Source: Alteromonas portus | Lineage (GTDB): Bacteria > Pseudomonadota > Gammaproteobacteria > Enterobacterales > Alteromonadaceae | Direction: 5' to 3' | Assembly: GCF_005117025.1 (NCBI RefSeq) | Contig: NZ_SWCO01000009.1 | Span: 234,844-298,843, forward strand | Length of the DNA: 64,000 nt | Part shown: positions 37,629-47,459 of the stretch, piece after piece | Numbering within the stretch: the stretch's first letter is position 1 | Layout: each line of letters starts with the position of its first letter | Notes under the pieces: model-generated | Databases searched by the model: none | What the model saw: only the letters and a program-made list of their open reading frames with translations | Told to the model about the DNA's origin: nothing | Program-made: the position numbers and the translations under genes

Positions 37629-38654
37629 TTAAGCGAGAAACGGCGCAACTTTTTGCTTTACCATGTCTACAGTAATTTTTTCCATTAGTTGGCTTCCTTT
37701 GGCTCGCGTCCCCCATGGCAACGCGTCCCAAGGTTTCCCCTTTTGCTCCTCTACACATTCATCATACACAGATACCACGTTATCGAGGTCGTTATACGGC
37801 CCTGTCCTGCGTGGATTAGAATGTGCATATAGCCCAACAACTGGTGTGCCCATGGTGGTTGCCATGTGGGCAGGTCCGGTGTCGGGTGCAATGACTAAAT
37901 GGGCATGCTTTAGCAACATGAGTAGCTGATGCAATGTTGTTTGCCCAGTAAAATCTTGAAGCGGTTGTTTTACGCTCGCTTTAATTGCATCAGCGGTTTT
38001 GCGGTCTAAATCTCCTGGACCGCCACATAATATCACGGCGACACCGGCCTCTTGGATATAGTCAGCAATACTCGCGTATCGCTGTGGCAACCAATTCCTT
38101 TCAGCTTTACTTGCTGCTGGTGAGATAACTATATATTTACCCAATATTTTTGCCTGTTCTTCCCCCCACTGCTCATCTTCAGGGGCAACGGGGATACTCC
38201 ACGACACTGGTTTTGACTCTGGTACGCCCAATGCATCGGCAAAGTCCATAAAACCTTTAAGTACGTGGGCGTGTTTTGTGGCAGCAACTCGTCGATTTGC
38301 AAACAACCAGTGCAGCTCTTTACTGCGCGCCCAGTCAAAACCTATGCGCTGTTTGGCTTTAATTACTCGCGAAGCCAAGTTTGCACGTAACGCCACCTGC
38401 ATCATCAATAAAGCGTCAAAGGTTTCACCAGCGACTTCCGCTTTTAGCGACTCTACTGCTGCCTTACCTTTCGATTTATCGAAAATAATGAACCGTACAT
38501 TTGGCATCAGCTTTACTAGCTGATATTCCACTTTACCGATAATCCACGTGATTTCAGCATCGCGCCACTGCGATTGAATTCGAGTAACCATAGCGACGGC
38601 ATGACACACGTCTCCAATGGCCGATAAGCGCATTAAACAAATCTTTTTTCCCAC
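37629..38654 (-). CDS. Glycosyltransferase family 9 (LPS heptosyltransferase type)
   Basis: The 341 residues have the GT9 pattern: RLSAIGDVCHAVAMV at the N-terminus, a heptose-binding middle, and APDTGPAHMATTMGTPVVGLYAHSNPRRTGPY at about 255-290. It adds heptose (or a related sugar) to the LPS inner core at the cytoplasmic face. Divergent kdkA acts on Kdo of the same core, so the pair is a core-assembly locus. The precise member (WaaC, F or Q type) is not decidable by eye. Confidence 0.9.
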   Translation of the reverse strand: MGKKICLMRLSAIGDVCHAVAMVTRIQSQWRDAEITWIIGKVEYQLVKLMPNVRFIIFDKSKGKAAVESLKAEVAGETFDALLMMQVALRANLASRVIKAKQRIGFDWARSKELHWLFANRRVAATKHAHVLKGFMDFADALGVPESKPVSWSIPVAPEDEQWGEEQAKILGKYIVISPAASKAERNWLPQRYASIADYIQEAGVAVILCGGPGDLDRKTADAIKASVKQPLQDFTGQTTLHQLLMLLKHAHLVIAPDTGPAHMATTMGTPVVGLYAHSNPRRTGPYNDLDNVVSVYDECVEEQKGKPWDALPWGTRAKGSQLMEKITVDMVKQKVAPFLA

Positions 38655-38726
38655 AGAAGCTCTCTCGTTGCTGAAAAACCAAAATAAATCGTTAGAATAT
38701 GAAATTTACCATAAGTTGTGGGCAAC

Positions 38727-39452
38727 ATGGCGACAATCCGACGAGACATAGGTGCGGGGCACCACTTTATTTTCGATAACACCTTGGTTAGTCAGCCCAA
38801 TACTGAAATGTTCAGCCCTGAGTTTTGGCAACTACAAAACAAAATAACAGGTCAAGCCAAAGGACGTGGTACAACCATTTTTATTGAGCATGAAAATCAA
38901 CACTGGGTTTTACGTCACTTCAAGCGTGGCGGGTTGGTGGGGAAAATATTGAGCGACCAGTATTTTTTCAATGGCGTAGAGCGCTCTAGGCCTTTTGAAG
39001 AATTTAGGTTGCTGGAATACATGCGAGGTGAAGGCCTTCTGGTGCCAGTACCTGTTGCAGCTCGTATTCATCGCAGAGGGCTAATCTACCGTGGTGATTT
39101 AATTACGCTAAGTATACCTAACAGCCAAGATCTTCACCATGTTTTGTGTCAGCAACCGTTAACAAAGAGCGAATGGCGTGACGTAGGGCGGGCGCTAGCG
39201 CGAATGCACAATTGTCAGGTTTATCATCACGACGCTAATATTCGAAATATTATGATAGATAGCAATAAGCAAATTTGGCTAATTGACTTTGATCGCTGTT
39301 CAAAGCGCCAGGGCAATAGCTGGAAGCAAAGCAATCTAGACCGCCTCTTGCGTTCATTACATAAAGAGCAAGCTAAAAACCCGGTATTCCATTGGGCAGA
39401 AGGCGACTGGGCTGCTTGCTTAGATGGCTATGAAGAGTTAGTGAAGCGTTAA
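38727..39452 (+). CDS. kdkA: 3-deoxy-D-manno-octulosonic acid kinase
   Basis: The Kdo kinase catalytic region is clear: YHHDANIRNIMID (HD-type catalytic loop) and WLIDFDRCSKR (DFD). The front half contains RGTTIFIEHENQHWVLRHFKRGG, which matches the KdkA nucleotide-binding lobe. It phosphorylates Kdo of the LPS inner core at O-4. I start at the ATG at 38727; a GTG three codons upstream (38718) is also possible, and neither has a strong ribosome site. It is divergent from the GT9 gene. Confidence 0.93.
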   Translation: MATIRRDIGAGHHFIFDNTLVSQPNTEMFSPEFWQLQNKITGQAKGRGTTIFIEHENQHWVLRHFKRGGLVGKILSDQYFFNGVERSRPFEEFRLLEYMRGEGLLVPVPVAARIHRRGLIYRGDLITLSIPNSQDLHHVLCQQPLTKSEWRDVGRALARMHNCQVYHHDANIRNIMIDSNKQIWLIDFDRCSKRQGNSWKQSNLDRLLRSLHKEQAKNPVFHWAEGDWAACLDGYEELVKR

Positions 39453-39516
39453 ACTTCAAGAATAATAGGCTGGCTTGCAACAACACTTAGTCTCGGTCAT
39501 TAATGTGGTAAAGTAG

Positions 39517-40050
<534 letters not shown>

Positions 40051-40124
40051 GTAAACCAGCTTTTTACACTACAACCAGCTTACAGTGTAGGATTTAAATC
40101 TAGCTCGATTTATTCTAAATATAG

Positions 40125-40934
40125 TTAGCGTTGGCAGCGAGTACAGAAAAAGGTATTACGCTGCCCTATCACCTTGCTTTCAATGGCGTTACCGCACACT
40201 TCACAAGGCTCACCTTTTCTACCATAAACATTTAAGTGCTGTGCAAAATAACCCGGCTTACCATCGGTTTGTGCAAAGTCTTTTAGCGTGGTACCGCCCT
40301 GCTCGATGGCCTTAGCTAGTACTTGCTTTATTGTTGCAGTAAGTGCCTTATAGCGCGCTGCACTGATATTACCTGCCGCTCTTCGCGGATCGATACCAGC
40401 AAGAAACAAAGCCTCGTTCGCATAAATATTGCCCACGCCAACCACAATCGCGTTATCCATGATGAAGTTTTTTACCGGGCCTTTGCGGTTGCGCGACAGG
40501 CTGAACAAACGCTTATCATCAAAGTCGTCTGTAAGGGGCTCTGGACCTAGGTTGTTGAACATAGCTTGCTGCGTATTGGGCGCTTGAAATAAAACAGCCC
40601 CAAAGCGTCTGGGGTCATTTAAGCGTAAACACTTACCGGTATTTAAAACAATGTCCACATGGTCGTGTTTAACAACGGGTGTGACTGCGTCAATAACCCG
40701 TAGTTTACCAGACATACCTAGATGCAAAATCAGCGTGCCTGTGGCTGTTTCAATTAATAGGTATTTTGCCCGGCGTTTAACCGCGATTACCTTCTGGCCC
40801 TCTACCTTTGAGACTTCCTCAGGAATGGGCCAGCGCATTCTTCGCTCTCGTACCACCACTTGTGTAATGGTGTTACCGATTAAATGGGGTGATACGCCTA
40901 AACGGCTTACTTCAACTTCTGGTAATTCAGGCAT
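40125..40934 (-). CDS. mutM: Formamidopyrimidine-DNA glycosylase
   Basis: The 269 residues start MPELPEVE, whose Pro becomes the catalytic N-terminal residue. They end with the zinc finger [25 protein letters not shown] pattern (two CxxC pairs). [12 protein letters not shown] and the [13 protein letters not shown] helix are present. It removes 8-oxoguanine and formamidopyrimidines. The gene abuts the stop of the next upstream ORF on the same strand. Confidence 0.97.
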   Translation of the reverse strand: MPELPEVEVSRLGVSPHLIGNTITQVVVRERRMRWPIPEEVSKVEGQKVIAVKRRAKYLLIETATGTLILHLGMSGKLRVIDAVTPVVKHDHVDIVLNTGKCLRLNDPRRFGAVLFQAPNTQQAMFNNLGPEPLTDDFDDKRLFSLSRNRKGPVKNFIMDNAIVVGVGNIYANEALFLAGIDPRRAAGNISAARYKALTATIKQVLAKAIEQGGTTLKDFAQTDGKPGYFAQHLNVYGRKGEPCEVCGNAIESKVIGQRNTFFCTRCQR

Positions 40935-41399
40935 TTACAATGTCCAGGGTAACAATTTATCAAGGTCGGTATTGGTTAATGTGTACCAGTTATTTTCGAA
41001 TTTGATCACTACCGGTGATGTGTTGGGGTAAATTGCATAAACATTGCCGTTACTGTTGCCGGCAAGCCATACTACAACAACATATGGCTGAGTACTGATG
41101 ATCGATTCAGGCACTTCAGTGACTGGGTTCAGCTTAGCGCGTTGCCAGTGAGAAAACTGCTCATCTGGTGTCACTGTTAAACTTGTATCAGGACCTTTCT
41201 GACGCCACTGTTGCCCTATGCGTTCTAAGCTGTTGTTATCATGCTCTATCTTCAGCACGTAAGCTTCTTCAGGTAACAAACTGCGTGTTTGTATCGTATT
41301 TTTCTTGGGTAGCAAACTGTCTAAGTTAAACAGTGCAATCATAATAAGCATTGCAATGATAACCACGTTGTTCATTGCTCGCTGAGAAATTCTTGCCAC
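40935..41399 (-). CDS. Unrecognised single-span membrane protein upstream of mutM
   Basis: The 154 residues have one N-terminal membrane helix (NNVVIIAMLIMIALFNL) and a soluble remainder of about 125 residues with no recognised domain. Its stop lies directly at the mutM ATG (no gap), so the two are co-translated. A role linked to DNA repair is not implied. Confidence 0.75.
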   Translation of the reverse strand: MARISQRAMNNVVIIAMLIMIALFNLDSLLPKKNTIQTRSLLPEEAYVLKIEHDNNSLERIGQQWRQKGPDTSLTVTPDEQFSHWQRAKLNPVTEVPESIISTQPYVVVVWLAGNSNGNVYAIYPNTSPVVIKFENNWYTLTNTDLDKLLPWTL

Positions 41400-41402
41400 G
41401 CG

Positions 41403-41713
41403 TTGTTCCCGTCAACTGGTAGGCCACATATAGTGCATTATAGTAATACCTCACTCTCTTATAAGCTAATTCAATGTGCAGTTAGCTTGCTTGGGTTTTT
41501 GAAAGGTACTGTGTACTTAACACTTTGTGTTGTTGAGACTTTATTCTGCCAAATGCTTATCTTATTGAAACCGCAGATCGCTCAGAATTTGGAGTTAGAT
41601 CTGAAATAGAAAAGGCATTTTTTCGTGTATTAACACGTAGGGATCATGTTATGCCTGTCACGATCAAGCGCGATCTATAGGACAAGTGAGCTATATTCAC
41701 AGTTCCAAAAGCA
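41403..41713. other. Intergenic region without a clear gene
   Basis: A 68-codon frame (41403-41609) has no ribosome site and no recognisable motif. I see nothing else until the rpmG terminator at 41714. Confidence 0.5.
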
Positions 41714-41738
41714 AAAAACCCAGCAAAGGCTGGGTTTT
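41714..41738 (-). terminator. Terminator of rpmB-rpmG
   Basis: AAAACCCAGC-CTTT-GCTGGGTTTTTTG on the minus strand is a 10-bp stem with T run, 22 bp past the rpmG stop. Confidence 0.9.
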
Positions 41739-41760
41739 CGTGGAGACAAAAGCAAGCTAA

Positions 41761-41916
41761 TTACTTGATTTTGGCCTCTTTAAACATAACGTGCTTACGC
41801 ACAACGGGATCATACTTTTTGATCTCCATTTTGCCAGGCATGTTACGCTTGTTTTTATCAGTAGTGTAGAAGAAACCTGTACCTGCTGAAGAAACTAGTT
41901 TAATTTTATCACGCAT
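41761..41916 (-). CDS. rpmG: Ribosomal protein bL33
   Basis: The 51-residue basic protein begins [19 protein letters not shown] and ends FKEAKIK, the standard L33 sequence of the type without the Cys pairs. It follows rpmB by 11 bp on the same strand. L33 is a small protein of the large ribosomal subunit near the E site. Confidence 0.97.
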   Translation of the reverse strand: MRDKIKLVSSAGTGFFYTTDKNKRNMPGKMEIKKYDPVVRKHVMFKEAKIK

Positions 41917-41927
41917 TGTCGGCTTCC

Positions 41928-42164
41928 TTAGATTTTCTCACCACGGGCACGGATGTCAGTTAGTACTGAATCAATACCTTTTTTATCGATGATACGCATG
42001 CCTTTAGCAGACAAACGTAGTTTTACAAAACGGCTTTCGCTCTCAACCCAAAAACGGTGTGTTTGAAGGTTTGGTAAAAAGCGACGACGAGTCGCATTTC
42101 GTGCGTGTGAACGGTTATTACCAACCGTTGGACGCTTACCTGTTACTTGGCATACTCTTGACAT
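41928..42164 (-). CDS. rpmB: Ribosomal protein bL28
   Basis: I start at the ATG at 42164, giving 78 residues ([17 protein letters not shown]...), the normal length. The longer frame to 42236 is promoter DNA. RNRRF-like core [17 protein letters not shown] is present. It is the first gene of the rpmB-rpmG pair. Confidence 0.97.
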   Translation of the reverse strand: MSRVCQVTGKRPTVGNNRSHARNATRRRFLPNLQTHRFWVESESRFVKLRLSAKGMRIIDKKGIDSVLTDIRARGEKI

Positions 42165-42463
42165 TGTATTTGTCTCCAGAACAACGATAACTGTCGCGTC
42201 AGTTAATCCCAAGCGCTCAAACAGTGGTTGGGTCAAATGACGTATTACTATAAATTAGAGGGCGCATTTTATACAGCAAAGGCAGGATCATTTCAATAAG
42301 AAAGTACAAAAAGGTTACTTTTACGTACTATTTTTGCACAAAATACCACCGGCACTCATTTTTGATGGGCTGTATTGTACTTTTCTCTTTGCTGTTAAGC
42401 TACGAATAAATGCACAAACTACACTTTAATTTCAGATTTAAATTTTTGTCTCTGCGAGCGAAA

Positions 42464-42490
42464 AAAACGCCACTTTAGTGTGGCGTTTTA
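42464..42490 (-). terminator. Terminator of the yjbEFGH-type operon
   Basis: AACGCCAC-ACTAAA-GTGGCGTTTTTTTCG on the minus strand lies immediately past the stop at 42496. The rest of the 42165-42495 gap holds the rpmB promoter region and no other gene. Confidence 0.88.
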
Positions 42491-42495
42491 TCTAT

Positions 42496-44598
42496 TTAAT
42501 CATAAAAAGGTGACCTAACTTCCGTTAAATCGATTAGCCTTGATGGACGCCTTAATAACTGACCACCATCCCGAGAGATAGGTACCCAAGGGAACAACCC
42601 ACGACCTTTAGACGGCTCTAGCAAGAACAAATCTGTAGGAATGGAAATATAAAAACCTTTGGTAAAACTTCCCTCTCCATATTCTTCTGATGAAACATCA
42701 GTAAAAGCGGCATATGCTCCCACTATAATACCGCTATCAAAGCGCTTGGCGTAATCAATGTTAACGCCTTTATCTTTCGCTAAGAATTGACCGGCACTAA
42801 CGGTAATCTGCGTGTCATCTAAGAATTCGGGCTGCCAGTAGACACTTGCATGACCGGTTATTGCATCGTAATCCTCTAAGCCGGTTTGACTGTAAGGGTC
42901 ACGCTGCTTAACGTAGTTGATATCTATACCGTAAGCGACGTTACTGTCGACTGGACGATAAAGAATTTCGCCACCTACACCTGCGAACATGGTTTCAAGA
43001 TACCCCGCGTAGGCTTGGGCATAAAGGTCTTCAGCTATGTTGTCTTTGTAGTGTAGGTATGCGGTATCTAACCATACATCGTTTTCAGACACATATTCAC
43101 GAACCCGAGTACGTACACGAGGTAACGACACGTCTTCACCATCAACGAGATAGTTGAACTTGTCGAAGTTATCAAGAAGCGTCACCCGTATACTGCTCAT
43201 AGCCGCGAAGTTTTCGTTTAACGCATAACCGCCATTTAGCATTAATCCCGTTTGATAAAGATAAAAATCTTCCGGGTTACCAAATGACTGAGTGAAGAAG
43301 AAATCGGCACTATAGAAGACGCCTGATGTGTTTTCAGGGTCGTAGGCTTCCATTACTTCTTCAGAAGGTGACGTTCTTACGTAAGTTTCGGTTATGTCGG
43401 CATCAACTGATTCATACCGCGCGGCTGAGATAAAGGCTTCAGCATCTATTTGGGTATCCACCAACGGAAGGCCGCCGCGATTATCTACCATATGATAAGT
43501 TTTAACACTATCTGGAAGCTCATAAGCCGCTACGCGTCCTACGCGCTCGATAGCTTCATCTTGGTCGCGGTATTTAACCTGCGTTCCATAGAAAGTCGCA
43601 CTGTCATCTTTAATTTCAGCATCGGATAAGACAAAACCACCTGAGCTATAAAGGTCATTATAAAGACGTGATTTATTCACGTCCTTAACATTGGACGGGG
43701 CATTTCTTCCCATTAAGTTTCGCGGCGCATCATCGAATTTAATCTGAGACGCGGTGTTCATATTGAATCTATATGTTACACCAAACCCAATGGTGTTCCC
43801 TCGTTGGTAATTCAGCGAGAAATCAAAATCTTTGTAGCGATAAACCGCGCCCACATTCCAGCGAGAATCTTGCTCTAGCTGTCCAGCTCTGTCACGAGAA
43901 TAATCATTGCCTTCAAACTCAAGTTTTAGCGTTAACGGTTCCCATGGCGTTTGATACTCTACGCCACCAAAGAACGCCGTTGTGCCTTTAAAAAACTGGT
44001 CATAATCGACCTTACCACCGCGACCCGAGAATCCGCCGGGACGTTCACAGAAGCTATCTCTAACCTCGCAGAACGGATTGCTGATGTCATCGGCCGTACC
44101 CAAATACCCCCAGCCTAAGCCTAAATGGAAATCGAATGGGCCAACCGATTTACTGGCGTTAACGTATTCACTTTCGAAAAAGCCTGTACCACCAAAATCT
44201 CGAAAGCCCACGCTAATGTCAGGCAGGTAATAACTTTCTTTCCAAAGCCTGAATTTAACGTCTAGCCCTTTATCTTTTAAAGTTTGGTCGCCGCTGAACG
44301 ACTCAACTTGGCTATATAAGCGCGTACGTACATCGGTATAGCGAGCGGTCGCTTCCATCCAATCATAAAGCTGAATATTGACTGACCAAAAACGATATTC
44401 GCCATTATCAGTATAGTTGATGGCCATTCCGCCTTCGTCTCGCATACGCGCGGTTGGTGTTTGGATAAGACCATTTCCACCTTGCACCATCTGCGAGGGC
44501 GTAACGCGAAGTTGAGTATCTGCGAAGGTGGTAGACGATAATGCGCTGCCAATTACCAGCGCGAGTGTTTTTTTCTTAGGTATTAATTGCGCACTCAT
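42496..44598 (-). CDS. yjbH: YjbH-family outer-membrane barrel of exopolysaccharide operon
   Basis: The 700 residues have a signal peptide and the YjbH opening: GGNGLIQTPTARMRDEGGMAINY. A long barrel follows with repeated amphipathic strands (FHLGLGWGYLG, VGVGAYA-like GGEILYRPVD), ending with a short PFYD tail. Homologues with GfcB/C partners are needed for extracellular polysaccharide production; YjbH is taken as the exporter barrel. The ATG overlaps the yjbG stop by 4 bp. It is the last gene of the operon. Confidence 0.88.
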   Translation of the reverse strand: MSAQLIPKKKTLALVIGSALSSTTFADTQLRVTPSQMVQGGNGLIQTPTARMRDEGGMAINYTDNGEYRFWSVNIQLYDWMEATARYTDVRTRLYSQVESFSGDQTLKDKGLDVKFRLWKESYYLPDISVGFRDFGGTGFFESEYVNASKSVGPFDFHLGLGWGYLGTADDISNPFCEVRDSFCERPGGFSGRGGKVDYDQFFKGTTAFFGGVEYQTPWEPLTLKLEFEGNDYSRDRAGQLEQDSRWNVGAVYRYKDFDFSLNYQRGNTIGFGVTYRFNMNTASQIKFDDAPRNLMGRNAPSNVKDVNKSRLYNDLYSSGGFVLSDAEIKDDSATFYGTQVKYRDQDEAIERVGRVAAYELPDSVKTYHMVDNRGGLPLVDTQIDAEAFISAARYESVDADITETYVRTSPSEEVMEAYDPENTSGVFYSADFFFTQSFGNPEDFYLYQTGLMLNGGYALNENFAAMSSIRVTLLDNFDKFNYLVDGEDVSLPRVRTRVREYVSENDVWLDTAYLHYKDNIAEDLYAQAYAGYLETMFAGVGGEILYRPVDSNVAYGIDINYVKQRDPYSQTGLEDYDAITGHASVYWQPEFLDDTQITVSAGQFLAKDKGVNIDYAKRFDSGIIVGAYAAFTDVSSEEYGEGSFTKGFYISIPTDLFLLEPSKGRGLFPWVPISRDGGQLLRRPSRLIDLTEVRSPFYD

Positions 44599-45344
44599 TG
44601 AGGTAAAACCCTGTGTACTGCTAACGCGGCAACGCGCTCATTTAATTGCTTAAGTTTGTTGCTGAAAAGCTCTGAAGAGATAGGCACATAAACTTGGCTA
44701 CCCGGCATAATTTGAGCGAAATCTAAATTCCAGTAAGCAATACCCTTCTCTTCAATATTCCCCATTGGGTCAATGACATAGACAACGCTTCTGTCGGCGT
44801 CTACCGCCTTTTTAACCGTATGAACCGCCGTATAAATTGAAGTATCGCTTTGATGTTGATAAGCACCTGGTTTTATCACCGCGCCCGAGAAATGCACCAC
44901 GTTAGGACGTCCATTCAAACGGACCCAATATTTACCCGGCTGAAACATAGGGTTGTCTTCGAAAAACAACCGAGAGCGGTTATAAGAAATAGGCATATCG
45001 ATACGCGTAGATACCGTCCAAGAAGATACTTGCTCAAACAAATTTTGCAGCGCTTTGTGCGTGTCTGAATCTTTATCAAAACTGACCAACAGCTGTCTTA
45101 TTTGCGATAGCGCTATCTCTTTTTCCCTTTCAGCTTTAGGGTTGTTTAAATCAAACGCTGCCGCCGTAGGCCAATACCAATCAGCACTGTCGGCTACAAT
45201 AGACAATACACTTGATAATCTGATTGGGCGGTCAAACTGATAAGTTTGCTTATTCACCATCACACTTACAAGACCTTCATTTGCATGTAAATTTGTTGAT
45301 GTGATAAGACCTAATGCAATAAAAAGTGCATAAATAAACTTCAT
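44595..45344 (-). CDS. yjbG: GfcC/YjbG-family capsule or exopolysaccharide protein
   Basis: The 249-residue secreted protein has a signal peptide (LFIALGLITSTNLHA), a helical middle, and two ubiquitin-like segments of the GfcC type: WVRLNGRPNVVHFSGAV and IMPGSQVYVPIS. It is thought to support polysaccharide secretion in the periplasm. It overlaps its neighbours on both sides (4 bp with yjbH, 1 bp with yjbF). Confidence 0.86.
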   Translation of the reverse strand: MKFIYALFIALGLITSTNLHANEGLVSVMVNKQTYQFDRPIRLSSVLSIVADSADWYWPTAAAFDLNNPKAEREKEIALSQIRQLLVSFDKDSDTHKALQNLFEQVSSWTVSTRIDMPISYNRSRLFFEDNPMFQPGKYWVRLNGRPNVVHFSGAVIKPGAYQHQSDTSIYTAVHTVKKAVDADRSVVYVIDPMGNIEEKGIAYWNLDFAQIMPGSQVYVPISSELFSNKLKQLNERVAALAVHRVLPQ

Positions 45345-46033
45345 TATTGCGTTGCTCCTTGTTTGCTCATCTGACGCACTATACGGCTTAAATACACCAT
45401 GTCGTAGGCGTCTCCCTCAGGGCTGAATTTTTGCTTCGAGGCTAATAATTCTTTCGTGTTCTTATGCAAGAAATAGGTATTTTCCCACGACAGCCCTATG
45501 TCGATAAAGGGTGTGTATTCTGAAACGTTTACAGTTTCAATAACTTTGATAACGGGCACGGAAAAGCCAAGATAGTTACGGGTTTCTTCACCCACGATTC
45601 TCCATGAAGAATCTACGGGAACCCCATAACCAATTGATGCTATATCAACTTTACGCTTCCAGTTGAAAGGTAAAACATCATTGGTAGCTAACGGATTATG
45701 CTGCAAATTGCTTGTATAAAAGAGGTCGTTATCTAAACCTTCCGTTTTCACAATAATCCCGTGATGCATGGTGAAAATAACTTTATCACCTGACACCCAC
45801 TTATATTTATCGCCATCAATATAAGCTAATGCGAGAGACGCTGCATCGCGCTCCCCTGCTTTAATTTGCATCAGATCTGCTTTACTCGCCGCAATCTCAT
45901 CGACGGTGTAAGTCACTGTGCGGTCTTTTAAAGCAAGTTTTAGTGTATTGTAATAGGCAAGGGTTGTTGTAGAACACCCCGATAGAGACAGGCAAAGAAA
46001 GCCAATAATGGCTGATAGAATGTGTAGTTTCAT
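45344..46033 (-). CDS. yjbF: YjbF/GfcB-family outer-membrane lipoprotein
   Basis: The 229 residues have a lipobox LSGC near residue 20. The remaining domain matches the YjbF pattern: IYGYGVPVDSSWRIVGEETRN, read here in part as GYGVPVDSSWRI, and SWENTYFLHKNTKELLASKQ. It is a periplasmic-facing lipoprotein of the polysaccharide secretion set. The gene starts 94 bp after the first gene, with a terminator hairpin in between. Confidence 0.86.
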   Translation of the reverse strand: MKLHILSAIIGFLCLSLSGCSTTTLAYYNTLKLALKDRTVTYTVDEIAASKADLMQIKAGERDAASLALAYIDGDKYKWVSGDKVIFTMHHGIIVKTEGLDNDLFYTSNLQHNPLATNDVLPFNWKRKVDIASIGYGVPVDSSWRIVGEETRNYLGFSVPVIKVIETVNVSEYTPFIDIGLSWENTYFLHKNTKELLASKQKFSPEGDAYDMVYLSRIVRQMSKQGATQ

Positions 46034-46082
46034 TAAGGTACGCCGACAAAAACTAAAAACAATTAAATTTTGCTGTAAAAAT

Positions 46083-46112
46083 AAAAAAAGCCGCTAAAAA
46101 AAGCGGCTTTTT
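46083..46112 (-). terminator. Attenuating terminator between yjbE-like gene and yjbF
   Basis: AAAGCCGCT and AGCGGCTTT arms (9-bp stem, A/T loop), with a run of T on the minus strand, lie between the small first gene and yjbFGH. The arrangement would give much more transcript of the first gene than of the rest. Confidence 0.85.
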
Positions 46113-46127
46113 CGAATACTCTAAAAT

Positions 46128-46487
46128 TTACTGTACGGTCGGCGCGTAAGTAAATGTAACAGGTACAGTAATTGTTTTAGTTACAGTGCCTGTACCAGAA
46201 GTAGTAACGGTAACAGTGTTAGTTGTACCAACACAAACGTCGTCTACTAATGGGTCGTCACCTTCGCAAGTAGGGTCAGTTGGAGTAGTGCCACCATTTC
46301 CTGGCGCATCTGCAGAGTTGTTGTTTGCAACACCAGCGATAATACCAGCAGCAACAACACCAGTAGCAATTAGGCCACCGCTTACTGCGCCCGCACCACC
46401 AGCTCCAGCACCACCTTCACCTTCTTGTGCGTTAACACCAGCCACCATAGTAGCAGCTGCAAATAATGCAATGATTGACTTCTTCAT
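46128..46487 (-). CDS. YjbE-like small secreted Gly/Thr-rich protein
   Basis: The 119 residues have a clean signal peptide (KKSIIALFAAATMVAGVNAQ), a Gly/Ala-rich segment (GGAGAGGAGAVSGG, IIAGVANN), a Cys pair (CEGDDPLVDDVC) and a Thr/Val-rich tail. It occupies the position of YjbE/GfcA in enterobacterial polysaccharide operons and shares the composition, but similarity is by composition only. The opposite-strand frame at 46186-46500 is a shadow. Confidence 0.78.
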   Translation of the reverse strand: MKKSIIALFAAATMVAGVNAQEGEGGAGAGGAGAVSGGLIATGVVAAGIIAGVANNNSADAPGNGGTTPTDPTCEGDDPLVDDVCVGTTNTVTVTTSGTGTVTKTITVPVTFTYAPTVQ

Positions 46488-46579
46488 AACAGTCCTTTAA
46501 TAAAATTACCCACTAAATCCTATGCTAAATCATTTTCAACCATTTGACTAGATTATAATCGACGAATGACTTAGATTTC

Positions 46580-47257
46580 TTATGGTAGCAAGCCTCGCTG
46601 CGCAAATGAAATAGTTTCTTTATCTCCAACCACAAAATGATCTAGCACGGGAACATCGATCGATGCCATGGCACTTTTGATCTCCGCTGTTAAGCGAATG
46701 TCAGCGTGGCTAGGTTCGGCAACGCCTGAGGGGTGATTATGAACTAAAATGATCGCCGCCGCATTATCGATCATTACTTGTTTGATTAATTCTCTTGGGT
46801 ACACTGCAGCGCTGTTGATCGTTCCATTGAACATAGTGCGAAAAGCAATAAGCTGGTGCTGACTATCAAGCATCAAAAGTGCAAATATTTCTCTTTCACA
46901 GTCTCTTAATTTAGCCTGTAAATAACGCTTTGTGTCATCCACATTATTGAATACATCTTGGCGCGTAAGTTTTATTTCTAAGTTGCGCTTAAAGATTTCA
47001 AACCCCGCTTGAAACTGCGCGTACTTACATGGGCCGATACCAGACACGTTTGAATACCTTTCTTTTGTTGCCGTTACCACACCTCGCAAACACCCGAGTT
47101 CCTTTAGTAATTCGTGTGCAACAGACACGGCGCTTTTACCTTTCACGCCTTTGCCCAACAGCACCGCAATAAGCTCAGCATCGCTTAAGCTTTCTGCACC
47201 ATGCTGCAATAATTTTTCCCTTGGCCTTTCGCTCATCGGCCATATCTTTATCGACAT
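46580..47257 (-). CDS. radC: RadC-family JAB-domain protein
   Basis: The 225 residues have an N-terminal helix-hairpin-helix region (LSDAELIAVLLGKG, VSGIGPCKYAQ) and a JAB/MPN zinc domain with HNHPSGVAEPSHAD (about 170-183) and conserved upstream Glu. Despite the name, the biological role of RadC is unsettled. It is divergent from coaBC, a common gammaproteobacterial arrangement. Confidence 0.94.
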   Translation of the reverse strand: MSIKIWPMSERPREKLLQHGAESLSDAELIAVLLGKGVKGKSAVSVAHELLKELGCLRGVVTATKERYSNVSGIGPCKYAQFQAGFEIFKRNLEIKLTRQDVFNNVDDTKRYLQAKLRDCEREIFALLMLDSQHQLIAFRTMFNGTINSAAVYPRELIKQVMIDNAAAIILVHNHPSGVAEPSHADIRLTAEIKSAMASIDVPVLDHFVVGDKETISFAQRGLLP

Positions 47258-47459
47258 GCGTTTGATCCGTTAAATCAATGAAACAGTGGTTATAGTTGAA
47301 TCAAAGAAAATTAACGACTGTATTAAAGACGGGTTTCTTTTGCTCTTGAACAGATAAGCGTCGAACAACATGATTGTAGTAAGATCGACTTTTGTTCAGC
47401 TATCCGATTTTTTGTCCTCATGGTAGGCTACTATCAATATTGAGATTTAGTGTTCTTTT

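Noticed and set aside
41403..41609. 68-residue ORF between the mutM upstream gene and rpmG
   Set aside because: No ribosome site, no motif, and odd composition; probably chance.
46186..46500. 104-residue plus-strand ORF opposite the YjbE-like gene
   Set aside because: Low-complexity mirror of a Gly/Ala/Thr-rich gene; no ribosome site.
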